Source: Nematostella vectensis (taxonomy: Eukaryota > Cnidaria > Anthozoa > Actiniaria > Edwardsiidae). From it: a stretch of 60,000 nt of DNA. Shown here piece after piece: positions 23,301 through 33,739 of this stretch. The position numbers were made by a program, and so were the translations under genes. How positions within the stretch are numbered: position 1 is the stretch's first letter; every line of letters starts with the position of its first letter. The stretch covers positions 1,096,501-1,156,500 of the forward strand of contig NC_064035.1 in the NCBI RefSeq assembly GCF_932526225.1, read 5' to 3'. The notes under the pieces were generated by a model. It did no database searches. It saw only the letters and a program-made list of their open reading frames with translations, and was not told the DNA's origin.

Positions 23301-26300
23301 TATTTGATAAGGATACCCTTTTGGTGCCTTGTTGATGCATGAAAACCAAACTATTCAAAGACGATAACGTGATTCATTTTGCACCCTTGATGTGCTGTAG
23401 ATCTCATCATTTCTCCATTTTCTTGGGGATGGACCATCTCGAAATAAAAATACTTTATGTGGATGTAGATCAAAAAGGGTTCCTTTACAGACGAGAACAT
23501 GGGTACATGAGAGGCATGTAGAATTGCTTCTTTAGCCATTCTAAAAGTATACAGTGACTTTAACTGAGAAGATCAGCCATCTTATTGCCGTAAATGTTAA
23601 ATTACTATTGGCCCCTCTTCTCCACCCATTATGCTGCTTTAAGGCCATCAAGGTCTCATAGTTATAGTCATTTTATTCTTAACCAAATGTTACATAAATT
23701 GTTTCCACTGCCCGCAAATAGTTGAAGCAAATCGAGGCTGGTAGTGGGTATTTATTAATTTTATATTAAAACTTACACTATTTTGTACATTTTTTTCCCT
23801 TTAACTTTGTTACAATTATAAGTTACATATTATAATGAGTTGCAAAGAATACATTATCTTCCAATAGCAATTATCAAAATACCCTAAGCTCACAATATGT
23901 CTTGTTTTGCTAGATTGGTTCAAGTCATCTTTATATAGTGCAACTGGGAGGAACTCACAACTAAGTCCTAACATATCATCTGGTATGTGTGTGTATCATG
24001 AGGGAAAACATTGTCATCTATGTAATGTAACAATTTATTTTATTTTATTTAAGTTGAAGTGCATAGAAGAACACCTTCGTCCCCAATGGTAAGCTACATT
24101 GCCGTCAATTATAGTATTGAAGAGGACTATATAATTGTACTCAAAAGCTACATTGCCATCAATTATAGTATTGAAGAGGACTATATAATCGTACTCAAAA
24201 GCTCATTGCAGTCAATTATAGTATTGAAGAGGACTATATAATCGTACTCAAAAGCTCATTGCAGTCAATTATAGTATTGAAGAGGACTATATAATTGTAG
24301 TCAAATTCTTATGAAAGCTTGTGAAGAATTTTAGAGGTTTTTTTCAATGAAGTTCAAAGTTTCTTATTTCCTGTTTTCAAACTTAAAATCTTAGACATAT
24401 ACCTTTTACGTGATAAATTTGGGTTAATCTCCTAAAGTTATATCTGATATTGCAGAAGGAGGTTATTAGTTCACCCTCGATGGGAATTCACAGCTATCAC
24501 AGTATGCACTCAGTTAAAAGCCAAGCCACAGACCCCTTCCATGGTTACCTAGGCCATCAGCCATCCATCCTCTTCAAAAGGAAAAGAGAGAGGTATGTGA
24601 TCTTTTCTAATTGCAGACACCCAATCATATAACATCATCAAAATCTCTATAAATGTAGAACTCTTTATAGGATATGTTAGGGTATTTTTATCTTTGAATC
24701 GGCTGCCTAAAAGACATACTGTCATTGTTTGTACAAGTTTCCTGTAGCTCAAGTCCCCATATCCACTTAGATCCAAGGTAATTATTTATTTCTTTTTATC
24801 ACAATTTCTGGCTGATGATTTGCAGAATGGAGTCAAGCAGTTCATCAGCGACAGGGTCTAGTGAGGAGGATCAGGAGATTGATGTTGAATTGGATCCGGA
24901 ATCTGGAGGGAAGAAAGGAAAGGTAGCAAATGGTGAATTACTGTAGTAGCCTCTTCAGGATCAGGAGTTACAAAAGTATTCAAATAGTGAAAGGTTTTAG
25001 GCAAATAAATAGTTGGGAAATCATAAAGCTAAGTGCCTTGCCCTTTTTTAAACATGCTTTTGTTATTTAACAGTTGCTCTCTGAGAGGATGGACAAGTCC
25101 CAGCACATGCCAATTCCTTCACAATCAATGTAAGCCTGCAAATAATAATTGCCCGGGGGGGGGGGGGGGGGGGGACTCCCTATAAATTGAGGGTAAGGGT
25201 AAACGTCATGTTTTTAAGGGTTTGAGATCCGAGGTTTGGCATTTTTTAGGGTATTTGAAGCAAAGCCTATCGAAAAAAAAAACATGGTATTTTTTAGGGT
25301 CTACAATTCGAATGAGAGGTACTTTTTTCTAAAATTGCAACCCCTCAGTTTCACCAAGTTTTCAATTTAAAAGCTGTGATAAGGGGGTGAAATATTGTCT
25401 GCATTGTTCTATTCATGGAGCAGCCATGTGAAAGTAGGATAAACACGGGATTAACACACATCTTTATTTAAATTGACTTGATCTTAATCAGGTTAATTAA
25501 CTATAATATCATATCCGATATCGCCAACACTAGAACAACAACTGAAATATGAAGCGGGGCTAAAGCAAATGCTTAATACTCACTCAATTCGCTAAATGTC
25601 TGTGCCAGTCCAAAAAAGTCCTTTTTTTATTGTATTTTTTAGGGTTATTTTTTTTGTAAGAGATATTTTTTGGGGTTGTGATTTTTTTGTACCATGGTAT
25701 TTTTAGTGTATTTTTTCGGGGTCTTCTAAGCAACATTCTATTTTTTTTTTATGACAGGCTGAAATGTGCATTGTGTAACTGCATTGAGAACAGTGTTCTG
25801 GGACAAGGCCGCCTGATATGCTTTGGCAGGCTCTCTCCAGCTAAAAGTGATTCTCTGCATGCTGAACCCAATCATGTGAACAACCAGATGAATACAAATC
25901 TCCAACCAAGGCCTGGGATGGCCCTCCAACGAAACGATATCGACAGGTACTTGAAGACTCAAGATTGTATTTAAATGCTTATCCAACATTTTAACAAGCT
26001 CACAATGTAAGACAAATTGCATTAACTTATAATATTATTTCAAGATATATAATCTACATCAGATTTTCACTGGATAAATAACAGGTTCGCTTAACAAAAG
26101 GTTTTCAGAAATTATCTTTTTGACTGATTGTGTTTCAATTTTTTTAAATACTGTTTCAGTAGATCCAGGTTTCCATACTGTTCCACCCAAGAAGATATTT
26201 CAGACGTTGGTTTTGAAGAGGAGCCAGACCTTGCTGCCCTGGCTGACAAAACTGGCCACGTCTGGGTACACGAAAGATGTGCTGCATGGACTCTAGCATC

Positions 26301-29300
26301 GATAGCAACAAACTCCTCACCAGGACTAACTATGGACATCACAAACCAGATACTTCCAAAGGTAAACATCGCAGAAAAACATATTTAATAGATGCATACT
26401 TAAAAGATGAATAATTTGCCAACATGTTCCAGCAGTTCATATTCTGGCAGTCAGATCATAATTAAATAAGCTGGTAAAGATTGGTAGTTGCTGTCTGAAT
26501 TATACACTAATATAGTAAGTTCTGTGTTTAATTTTCTTAGGGACACCTCTATGTTAACTGGCTCTATTACTACTGGAATGACATTATTCTTTAAAAATGA
26601 AATATATATATATTATTTAATTTGCTCTAACATAAAGTATTGAGCGATGTTGGTACCATTGAAAGATTGATCCTTTTATACATATAGATATATGGGTATT
26701 GTATTATTGTATTATACTGTATTATATTAAACATAAAACAAGTTACTTGCTGGCCAGTTTCTTGCTGACTTATACATACTTCAATGTTTGTACACAGAGA
26801 TGTAATTACTGTAACCGGTTTGGTGCAAGTATAAGCTGTGATGCCAGGGAATGTGGCAAAGTCTACCATTACCCCTGTGCACTGGTTTCTGGAAGTTTCC
26901 AGGTAGGAATCCATTCAACACCTGCTCCAGTCTTGTTCGTTGGATTTTTTTAATGTAGCTAGAATTTTCTGCAAAGTTTGTTGCATGTGTAGTAGCCAAC
27001 CTGGAAATTTAGACAATTAGGTTTAATTAGAATGATACTTAAAATCATGTGAGGGCAATATTAAATAATGATTAGTACCAACTAACACCATGTTTCCTTT
27101 ATTATTGAGGTCTTTCAATCTATGAATATTATAAAGATTATCAGGGAATTGTAAAAAAAAAACAATAACTAGTCGAATTTGTCAATGAAATTTTGGGTGC
27201 CATTACTTAGAAATGTTCCTTTCTATTTTACAGGATGTCAAGACAATGAAACTTCACTGTACAGACCATTTGGACCATGTCAAAGGAATTGGTTAGTTAT
27301 TGTTTTAAAATGTTAAAAATCTCTTGAGTTTTCCATATGCCACAGTTTCCTTAAAAAGACAATTAAAGGAGAGACAGATGCCTGAAGAACGTAGCATGCT
27401 TGCAAGCAGGCTATGAAGAATGAATCGATATCGTCCTCTGATTGCCCAGGAAGATCATAAAGTTGAGAAGTCTTGATCTTAGTCTCAACTTAAAAACCTG
27501 GCACATTGCCAGTCCATACTTTAAAAGCAAACCCGAGAAATTACTTGAGTCCCCTTCACAATATTACCATCACCAATTTTTTCTTTAACGTACATTGTAT
27601 TATTTGCAGCTCATTGTGACAAATGTAAGATGGGAGGAGACCCAGAACAACTTCTTCTTTGTACGCGTTGTGGTTACCACTATCATGGAGACTGCTGTAC
27701 CCCCCCTGTTCGGCCCACAGAGCAAGTCAGAAAAGGGTGGGAGTGCTTGATGTGCAAGTCATGCCAGTCGTGCAGGTTTGCGACAGCTGCTTTATCGCCT
27801 GATAATATATATATATAATCACTAAGAGGTTTCTGATTCTGATGATATAATTCCATTCAAGGCAATTGTCCAGTCCAGAGCGGCTGCTGTCCTGCATGTC
27901 TTGCGATAAGGCCTATCATCTTTACTGCATTGACCCCTTGGGAACTAACAAAGGAAAGATGCATTGGAAATGCGAGGTATTTGAAGTACAGTTAGTGGAC
28001 CAAAGTAATGACCAGGAGCGCATTTATTTAGTCCTACCCTCTGCTTTATTTTCAGAAGTGTCGTAAATGTCATAAATGCGGGACAAGAACAACATCTCAG
28101 TGGCACATTGACTTCACGCTCTGTAATTCATGTTACTGCAAAGGGCACAAGTCGAGTGCATGTCCACTGTGCCGCCAGCGGAATGGTCAGCCCCAGAGTG
28201 TTCAGTGCGATTCCTGTAGCAGGTCAGTTGTAGTACAGTGGACGCTAGCTTTACAACATACAGTGTTTACTAGAGCCTCGTGGAGTATCTTTGAGGTTGG
28301 TGCCCCATATTGTTTGTGCGCATACAGAAAGCACATGCGCGCTAAATCTCGTTCCCAGTGCCCAGTACCTTTATGCCAGCGACAAGTTACATGGCTCTGG
28401 GATAATCAATTCCTTAGGCGATTCTTATTGGCTCACAGGGACCAGATTCTCTGGGATAATCAATTCCTAAGGCGATTCTCATTGGCTTCCAGGGACCGAT
28501 TCTTATTGGCTCCCAGATTCTTATTGCTTCAGGGAGCATGCGCAAATAAATCAGAAGAGAATAGAACAATAAAAAAGCTTCACGACGCTTGTCACACATT
28601 CTGTCATTACTATTAAAAGATTCCTGTTTTAAAAATAAAATTGCAGAGAAAACTCCTACAAACCAGCGTATTCGTTTAAAACCAAATTTTATAATTGCTG
28701 CTTACGAACTTTTAGTACCATACAATAATCCTTTATAGCTTTTTGGGTCTTATAACATAGATGGGGGCTTGTAGCCTGGTTAGCAAGCGTTTAACAAGAA
28801 AGGAACGGTTTTATGGATTTCGCGGCCATACTCTTCTCTCGAAACTCTCTTGCTACTCTTCTCTCGAAACTCCCGTTTCTCTCGAAACGCTTGCTACCCA
28901 AGCTATAGGCCTTGCGGAAATCCTGGCAAATTACGGGAAACCGTGCGAAGTCGATATATATATATGTATATGCCGGTCATGTTCTTGGCGGATTAACTCT
29001 TTGATAGAGTTCTGCGGTAAGAGACAACGCGAAGGCAATAGAATCAAAATCCCCGTCCGTTAAAGACTACTTCGAGGCGGGCAAACATAAAATAATTACG
29101 CCGTGAAGCGATGGAGTGTCCTTACATGCCTGAGCACAAAAATATACGTGAGCGAAGCTTTTCAATCTTGTCCTCCATTGAAACATTCAATGGATAAATC
29201 AGTAAAATAATTGAACTGTATTCGCGCTCTCCTTCAGACTCAAACACACCGTAGGCGAATCCAAGTACTTCGTGAACTAGGAATGCTTTACCATTCCCGG

Positions 29301-31401
29301 TTGGCAACATATACACCAAAACCATCTTTTCTATAAACGATGACCAACTATGTTCTTTCCGGGCGCTTTTTTGTTTGGACCTGCGCATTAAAACCGGAAA
29401 CAAAGGATTCTGTTGGTGAAAAAAAATGATTATCCCAGAGCCTTGTACCTGGCCATTGGCTCAAAGGTACGTGGGTTCTGGGAACGAGGTTGATGCACGT
29501 TTGTTTTTCGTATGCAAGTAATGACACTTTCCCAAAAGCAAGAAGAAATGGCTAATATCAGCTTAACTGCTCCGTGACTCCCAATGTTTACTCCAAATCT
29601 TCAGCTTGAAAAGCTATTTCTTGTTATCAGTCAGATATTACATAGTTTTACGAAAGTAAGCAAAATAGCATGCGAGGGTCACATTTTTGATTGACGCGAA
29701 CTTTATACCTAGGAGGATTCCTTCATGCTCAGATATGCACTGAATCATCCCTTGACCTTGCTGGTTGACTATTGAACTTAATGTCAATCAGATAGTACAT
29801 TTCTCATTTCCTTATTGATGCAATTCTCCAAACTGTCAAGGTGGCCTGCTTGTTGTGGCGTTTCTTGAATTCGCTCTTGTACATAAATTATAAGTGACCA
29901 AGCCCTTGTCACCAACAGCACTTTCATGAATCTGCAGGTGGATCCACGCAGCTTGTGATGGTATCACGGCGGATATCTATGACCGCCTTCAGCTAGATTT
30001 ATCCCTGATGTACGTGTGCAAAGTTTGCCGGGACGAGGTTGAGGTCCTCAAGAGAGAATGCAGGAAAGAGGTATATTTCACTACCGCATGAGAAATCCGG
30101 ATCATTCGCCAAAGTTGTAGTGAAGAAAAAGGTTTTGCTTCTTAGTGATCGTTTTGTTCTGAAGTGATTCTACAGTGATTGAACAAGTCTTCTACAGACT
30201 GTAAAAATGCCTAGTTGGTTTGTGTCTCATATTTTTTTTTATGTATTATACTTCTACTATACACAGTATTGTATACGGTATTAAGATTACCCTTTTTTCT
30301 ATTCACGACAAGCACAGTAGCATTTGGTTCCACTTTGAAGGGCAAATTTTTTTTTCACATTGCATTGTCATTATCCACATTGAGATTCCTATCACTATCC
30401 AAGTCTAAATTCGTAAAATTATTTTTTTAACAGCAGCTCAAAGCAGAGCCAGTTAAACTGGAGGAAGTATCTGAAGCCACCCTAGTCTTGCTGTCAATGA
30501 ACAAGTACGAGGACCTTCCCCCGATAGAGAGCTATCTTGGTACTCGTCAGGCCCCCCCAGCACACACCACAACTTGGATGACGACCGAACCCCCTCAGTG
30601 GTCCCGTCTGCGCATGACTTACTCGTTCGAGTACTTCATCATGAAACAGCATGGCAAGGTACTCCTATAAGCAAGCAAGGCAGGGAAATCTCATGAAACA
30701 GCATGACAAGGTGCTCCTATGACCAAGCAAGGCAGGGAAATTTCATGAAACAGCATGACAAGGTACTCCAATGACCAAGCAAGGCAAGGAAATTTCATGA
30801 AACAGCATGACAAGGTGCTCCTATGACCAAGCAAGGCAAGGAAATCTCATGAAACAGCATGGCTAGGTACTCCTATGACCAAGCAAGGCAGGGAGATCTC
30901 ATGAAACAGCATGACAAGGTACTCCTATGACCAAGCAAGGCAGGGAAATCTCATGAAACAGCATGAGATGGTGCTCCTATGACCAAGCAATGCAGGGAAA
31001 TCTCATGAAACAGCATGACAAGTGCTCCTATGACCAAGCAATGCAGGGAAATATAATGAAACAGCATGGCAAGGTGCTCCTATGATCAAGCAAGGCAGGG
31101 AAATCTCATGAAACAGCATGGCTAGGTGCTCCTATGACCAAGCAAGGCAGGGAAATCTCATGGCATGATCCTGTGGAACAATCAAAGCGTGATAGTTGTC
31201 TCCTTTATTTCTTTTATTTTTTTTTTACAGCTTACACACCAGCAGACCTTACTGCCTGGCCTTCTAGCTGTTGAGCTAAGGAACTTGTTTTGTTTAGTGC
31301 GGTTTAGTGAGCTCAATCGTGTAGCTTGGTTTTACCAGTCTCCACCTGGGGCTCCTGACAAGTGCACTTATAAGAGCTCGGCTCTCGCCTTTTTCATATA
31401 A
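16932..31401 (+). CDS. Fusion protein: two Smad4-type MH1 domains plus KMT2C/D N-terminal ePHD/PHD cluster (Lpt/Cmi-like)
   Basis: Predicted exons: 16932-17379, 21882-22466, 23914-23982, 24054-24088, 24456-24592, 24826-24922, 25074-25129, 25758-25946, 26160-26361, 26798-26902, 27234-27291, 27610-27775, 27862-27976, 28056-28222, 29938-30070, 30434-30658, 31231-31401. All borders are GT-AG and all 16 phases match, giving 985 codons plus TAA. MH1-1 (about residues 17-147) and MH1-2 (about 222-341) keep the DNA-contact hairpin (GRLQV, then [14 protein letters not shown]) and the Zn ligands (SKCV, C before the FGYD segment, VCVNPYHY). Residues about 478-845 form an ePHD ([36 protein letters not shown]) and three PHDs ([40 protein letters not shown] with WIHAACDG), matching the first PHD cluster of KMT2C. 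There is no MH2, SET or second PHD cluster. ATG 16932 is the first in-frame Met. By homology a COMPASS-like chromatin reader; direct DNA binding through MH1 is inference. Confidence 0.82.
19431..21132. mobile_element. Decayed inverted-repeat element with RecQ-like helicase remnant
   Basis: About 160-180-bp arms (19431-19592 and 20951-21132) are inverted copies, sharing TAGCCTACTTG, GAGTTCGC, GGATAATGAGCTCCGCAG, G-rich tracts and TCTCGCCTTTTTCGTT. Between them a plus-strand frame (19690-19900) reads as a superfamily-2/RecQ-like helicase start, with motif I as VLPTWFGKS (canonical LPTGxGKS). A second piece, ILVICPL, near 20370 resembles motif Ia. The frame is interrupted by another insertion and stops, so it is not functional. 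Family assignment is uncertain. Confidence 0.6.
19865..20330. mobile_element. Nested G-rich inverted-repeat insertion (MITE-like)
   Basis: The ends GATTGCATCTTTTATC...GGGGGGTTGAGGA (19874 onward) and its inverse (to about 20322) flank about 450 bp of repeated AGGGGGAGGGGG tracts separated by 20-30 bp. It separates the two helicase fragments of the surrounding element, so it probably inserted later. The G-runs could form quadruplexes; this is inference. Confidence 0.5.
21882..22466 (+). other. Exon encoding MH1 domain copy 2 (diverged)
   Basis: A Ser/Pro-rich lead of about 70 residues is followed by a second MH1. The second half is well kept ([49 protein letters not shown]), including hairpin contact residues and Zn ligands. 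The first helix region differs strongly from copy 1 ([15 protein letters not shown] in place of [10 protein letters not shown]...). It joins copy 1 in phase 1 through the codon GCT and ends in phase 1 at CAG/GTTAGT. Confidence 0.9.
22454..23178 (+). repeat. 48-bp minisatellite containing the MH1-2 splice donor, about 15 copies
   Basis: The unit is GTTAGTTTCCTTGTAACTTG followed by about 15 bases and then GTTCAACCTCCAG, which duplicates the last 13 bases of the exon. Every unit therefore recreates CCTCCAG/GTTAGT. Units are nearly identical (TTTGAG versus TTTAAG is the main variant), which suggests recent expansion or homogenisation. Reading on from the exon meets TAG in the first unit. Confidence 0.95.
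24090..24303 (+). repeat. 53-54-bp tandem repeat, 4 copies, starting at a splice donor
   Basis: Repeats with core CAATTATAGTATTGAAGAGG begin within a few bases of the donor at 24089 (ATG/GTAAGC). The exon end is not clearly part of the unit. Adjacent copies differ by small changes such as CTACATTGCC versus CTCATTGCA. Confidence 0.9.
25155..25760. mobile_element. Poly-G tract and decayed interspersed-repeat sequence
   Basis: A run of 20 G (25155-25174) leads into low-complexity sequence rich in TTTTTAGGGT repeats in the intron before the first ePHD exon. It has the look of an old interspersed repeat, but no ends or coding remnant were identified. Confidence 0.35.
25758..30070 (+). other. ePHD and three PHD fingers of the MH1-PHD gene
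   Basis: Eight exons (25758-25946, 26160-26361, 26798-26902, 27234-27291, 27610-27775, 27862-27976, 28056-28222, 29938-30070) encode the reader cluster. It follows the KMT2C N-terminal cluster motif by motif: [102 protein letters not shown]. In KMT2C/D these fingers are attributed histone-tail and partner binding; Drosophila Lpt/Cmi carries them on a protein separate from Trr. Zinc ligands appear complete. Confidence 0.88.
28318..29520. mobile_element. Second inverted-repeat element with antisense RecQ-like helicase remnant
   Basis: Arms at 28318-28408 and 29428-29520 are inverted copies (shared CTCGTTCCCAG, GTACCTTT and GGCTCTGGGATAATCA). On the minus strand, 29403-29122 reads as a helicase piece with motif [10 protein letters not shown] and the motif Ia region [16 protein letters not shown], close to the RecQ-like pattern LPTGxGKS...SPLxxLMxDQ. 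It is a fragment without a full helicase core. It lies inside the intron between two PHD exons. Confidence 0.55.
30638..31160 (+). repeat. 52-bp minisatellite containing a PHD-gene splice donor, about 10 copies
   Basis: The exon end CATGAAACAGCATGGCAAG (ending 30658) and donor GTACTCC recur in every unit, as CATGAAACAGCATGACAAG/GTGCTCC or GTACTCC, separated by TATGACCAAGCAAGGCAGGG and a few bases. One unit has lost the donor G (ACAAGTGCTCC near 31020). Confidence 0.94.
31231..31401 (+). other. Probable terminal exon of the MH1-PHD gene
   Basis: The acceptor TTTTTTTTTACAG precedes an open frame in the required phase 0 (starting [18 protein letters not shown]), which ends at TAA 31399-31401. 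No family motif is seen. It could be an alternative end if a further exon exists, but no donor of good quality was found in it. Confidence 0.6.
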
Positions 31402-33737
31402 TATGGGTTTAATCAGGTGAATACTTAATGATTTGACGGTGACTCATGATGCGATGTGAATGCCTCCTGATCTCCCTATATTGAAACCACAGGTTCATCT
31501 ACGGAATGGTAATGTAACAATGTCTGTCTCTCCGTTTGTTAACTTACTGTTGGTCCAGCTATCTGTACATCTGTCTGTCCGTCCGTCTGTCGCTCTGTAT
31601 GTCTGTCTGTTAACTTAATGTTGGTCCAGCTATCTGTACATCCGTTTGTCCGTCCGTCTGTTGTTCGGTAAGTCTGTCTGTTAACTTACTGTTGGTCCAG
31701 CTATCTGTACATCTGTCTGTCCGTCCGTCCGTCTGTCGCTCTGTATGTCTGTTCATTTACTGTTGGTCCAGCTATCTTTACATCTGTCTGTTAACTTACT
31801 GTTGGTTCAACTATCTGCACGTCTGTCCGTCCGTTCGTCTGTCGCTCTTTATGTCTGTCTGTTAACTTACTGTTGGTCCAGCTAGCTTCACATCTGTCTG
31901 TCCGTCCGTCCGTCCGTCTGGTACTACGTAAGCAATGCTGCATATTTAGAAAGTGGTAAATGATGGACACTTTATTATATTCTATAATAGCAGACCAATA
32001 TCTCCAAACATAAATGAGACTGTAAATATTCACATTATATAACCATTATTTAACAAGTTATTACCACATCTTGTCTAACGAAAAGACTGCACAAAAGATG
32101 CTAGAACTGATAATAGCGTAGATGCAGCCTTTTCAAAGTGCAAAACGCACCAAACATTTGAATGAAATTATTCGATTTTTCATATTATATATATAAATAT
32201 ATACATATATTTAATTCATTATAATTGTACAATGTACCATTGAACTGTACTATAAAGCTATATTTAACGAACTTCTTTCGAAAGAGAAATCAGTGATATT
32301 TTAATGAAAACTTAATTCTTTATGTAGCTGGTCCACAGAATCTGTTTCCTCTTTTTTATTCTAAAACTGTATTGATTAGGACACGATATCTTATAGGTTT
32401 TACAAATATCTCTATATTTTCACGGGAGCTTGTTTCGATTGTTTGCATTCTTTTGTTGAAGTAGTCTGACTTCAGCCAGCCTAAAAGCACTTGCATTTAT
32501 TTTAAGCAAACTCCCTTAAAATGCCATTCTAGACCCAAATATGACAAATATATTGTATAAACTGAACTATTTTTGAAATGATATTTAGTAACAGATTTTA
32601 ATACAAATTTATGGTTATTCTGCTTTGAAGTAAGCTTGCATGTTGTGGCTTCTTTTACAATTCTTTTAGCGAATGTATATTATAGTGTTTTTGATTAACC
32701 CATGAAATAGTTTTAGCGTTCCTATTAATACACTTTATTGGTCCAGAATCACGATGAAAACTTCAAATTAGTTTTATTCGGTATGTACACTTTGTTCCCA
32801 TGTTAATAGAATTTACTCCACTTGGAGGATCTAGAATCAAGGGAAATCCAACTCCACATTTTCCGTTCTTTGTTTGGACAGATTCTGTCTGAAGCTAAGA
32901 ACAAACACTCCAGCCGGTCTGGTCATAATGTTAACATACACACATATAGAAACGCATATAGAGGCACACTTGCTATGCAAGCGCCGGAAATGTAATACTT
33001 TAGCAATATTTAGATCTGTAAAATAGAATTTCCTGTGCCGCATATTATGATATATACGAGTCATTTTAAACGAACAAGGTAATGTCAACATGTGGAAAAC
33101 AAGTATTTGCGTGTTCAGATTCCTGCCTTGTTTCCGGTTGTTAATTGGTCGGCTGGTAGGGAAAACAACGCGCAATTCTTGATCTTTGTAATTTGTTGCC
33201 AGAAATTGTTTTCTTGTACGCGTTTGCCATATTTTATTTTATGTTCAATATTTTGCGAACTTACTCGTACTATTTCCAATAAAGGGATTGTACTATTGGC
33301 TCCATCAATTTTTTGAAGCACTTCAAAGGCTTTTGAACACGCCTCATTCATTTAAAGACGCCGTTTAATTAAAGCCGTTTAATTAAGACAAAAGGGGTTT
33401 TACGATTTAGCACTTGAAGGTTATTCGTAAGTTATTGAAAATTGCTGCAACATGAGAAAAAATGAATCAACTCGTGTAGTTTCGGTTCTAGTATTTTATA
33501 TAGTTTACTGTGATATTTTTCCCTTGTTGTTAGATTGTTGCATAAGCGATGTAATTATTACCCGTTTATTCTTACTATAACCGGTTAATGTGAATAAATG
33601 TTGTATATCAAAATATTGCTCTCTGTTTTGCATTGCATTAGATGAATCGAAATACAGACATAAATCTCTTTTGGAGGAACTAGGTGCAACTGGCGCCGGG
33701 AGGGAATTACGTCATGGCCCACAAGCAACAAGCGTCT
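31402..33737. other. 3' UTR and intergenic DNA after the MH1-PHD gene
   Basis: Contains a TCYG-type microsatellite at about 31515-31920 (repeated CTGTCTGTCCGTCCGTCTGTC blocks alternating with GTTAACTTACTGTTGGTCCAG), then about 1.8 kb of AT-rich DNA. AATAAA at about 33281 and 33593 are possible poly(A) signals. A short frame at 33640-33760 after an AG acceptor resembles an exon but is not supported by any motif. Confidence 0.5.
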
Positions 33738-33739
33738 TC

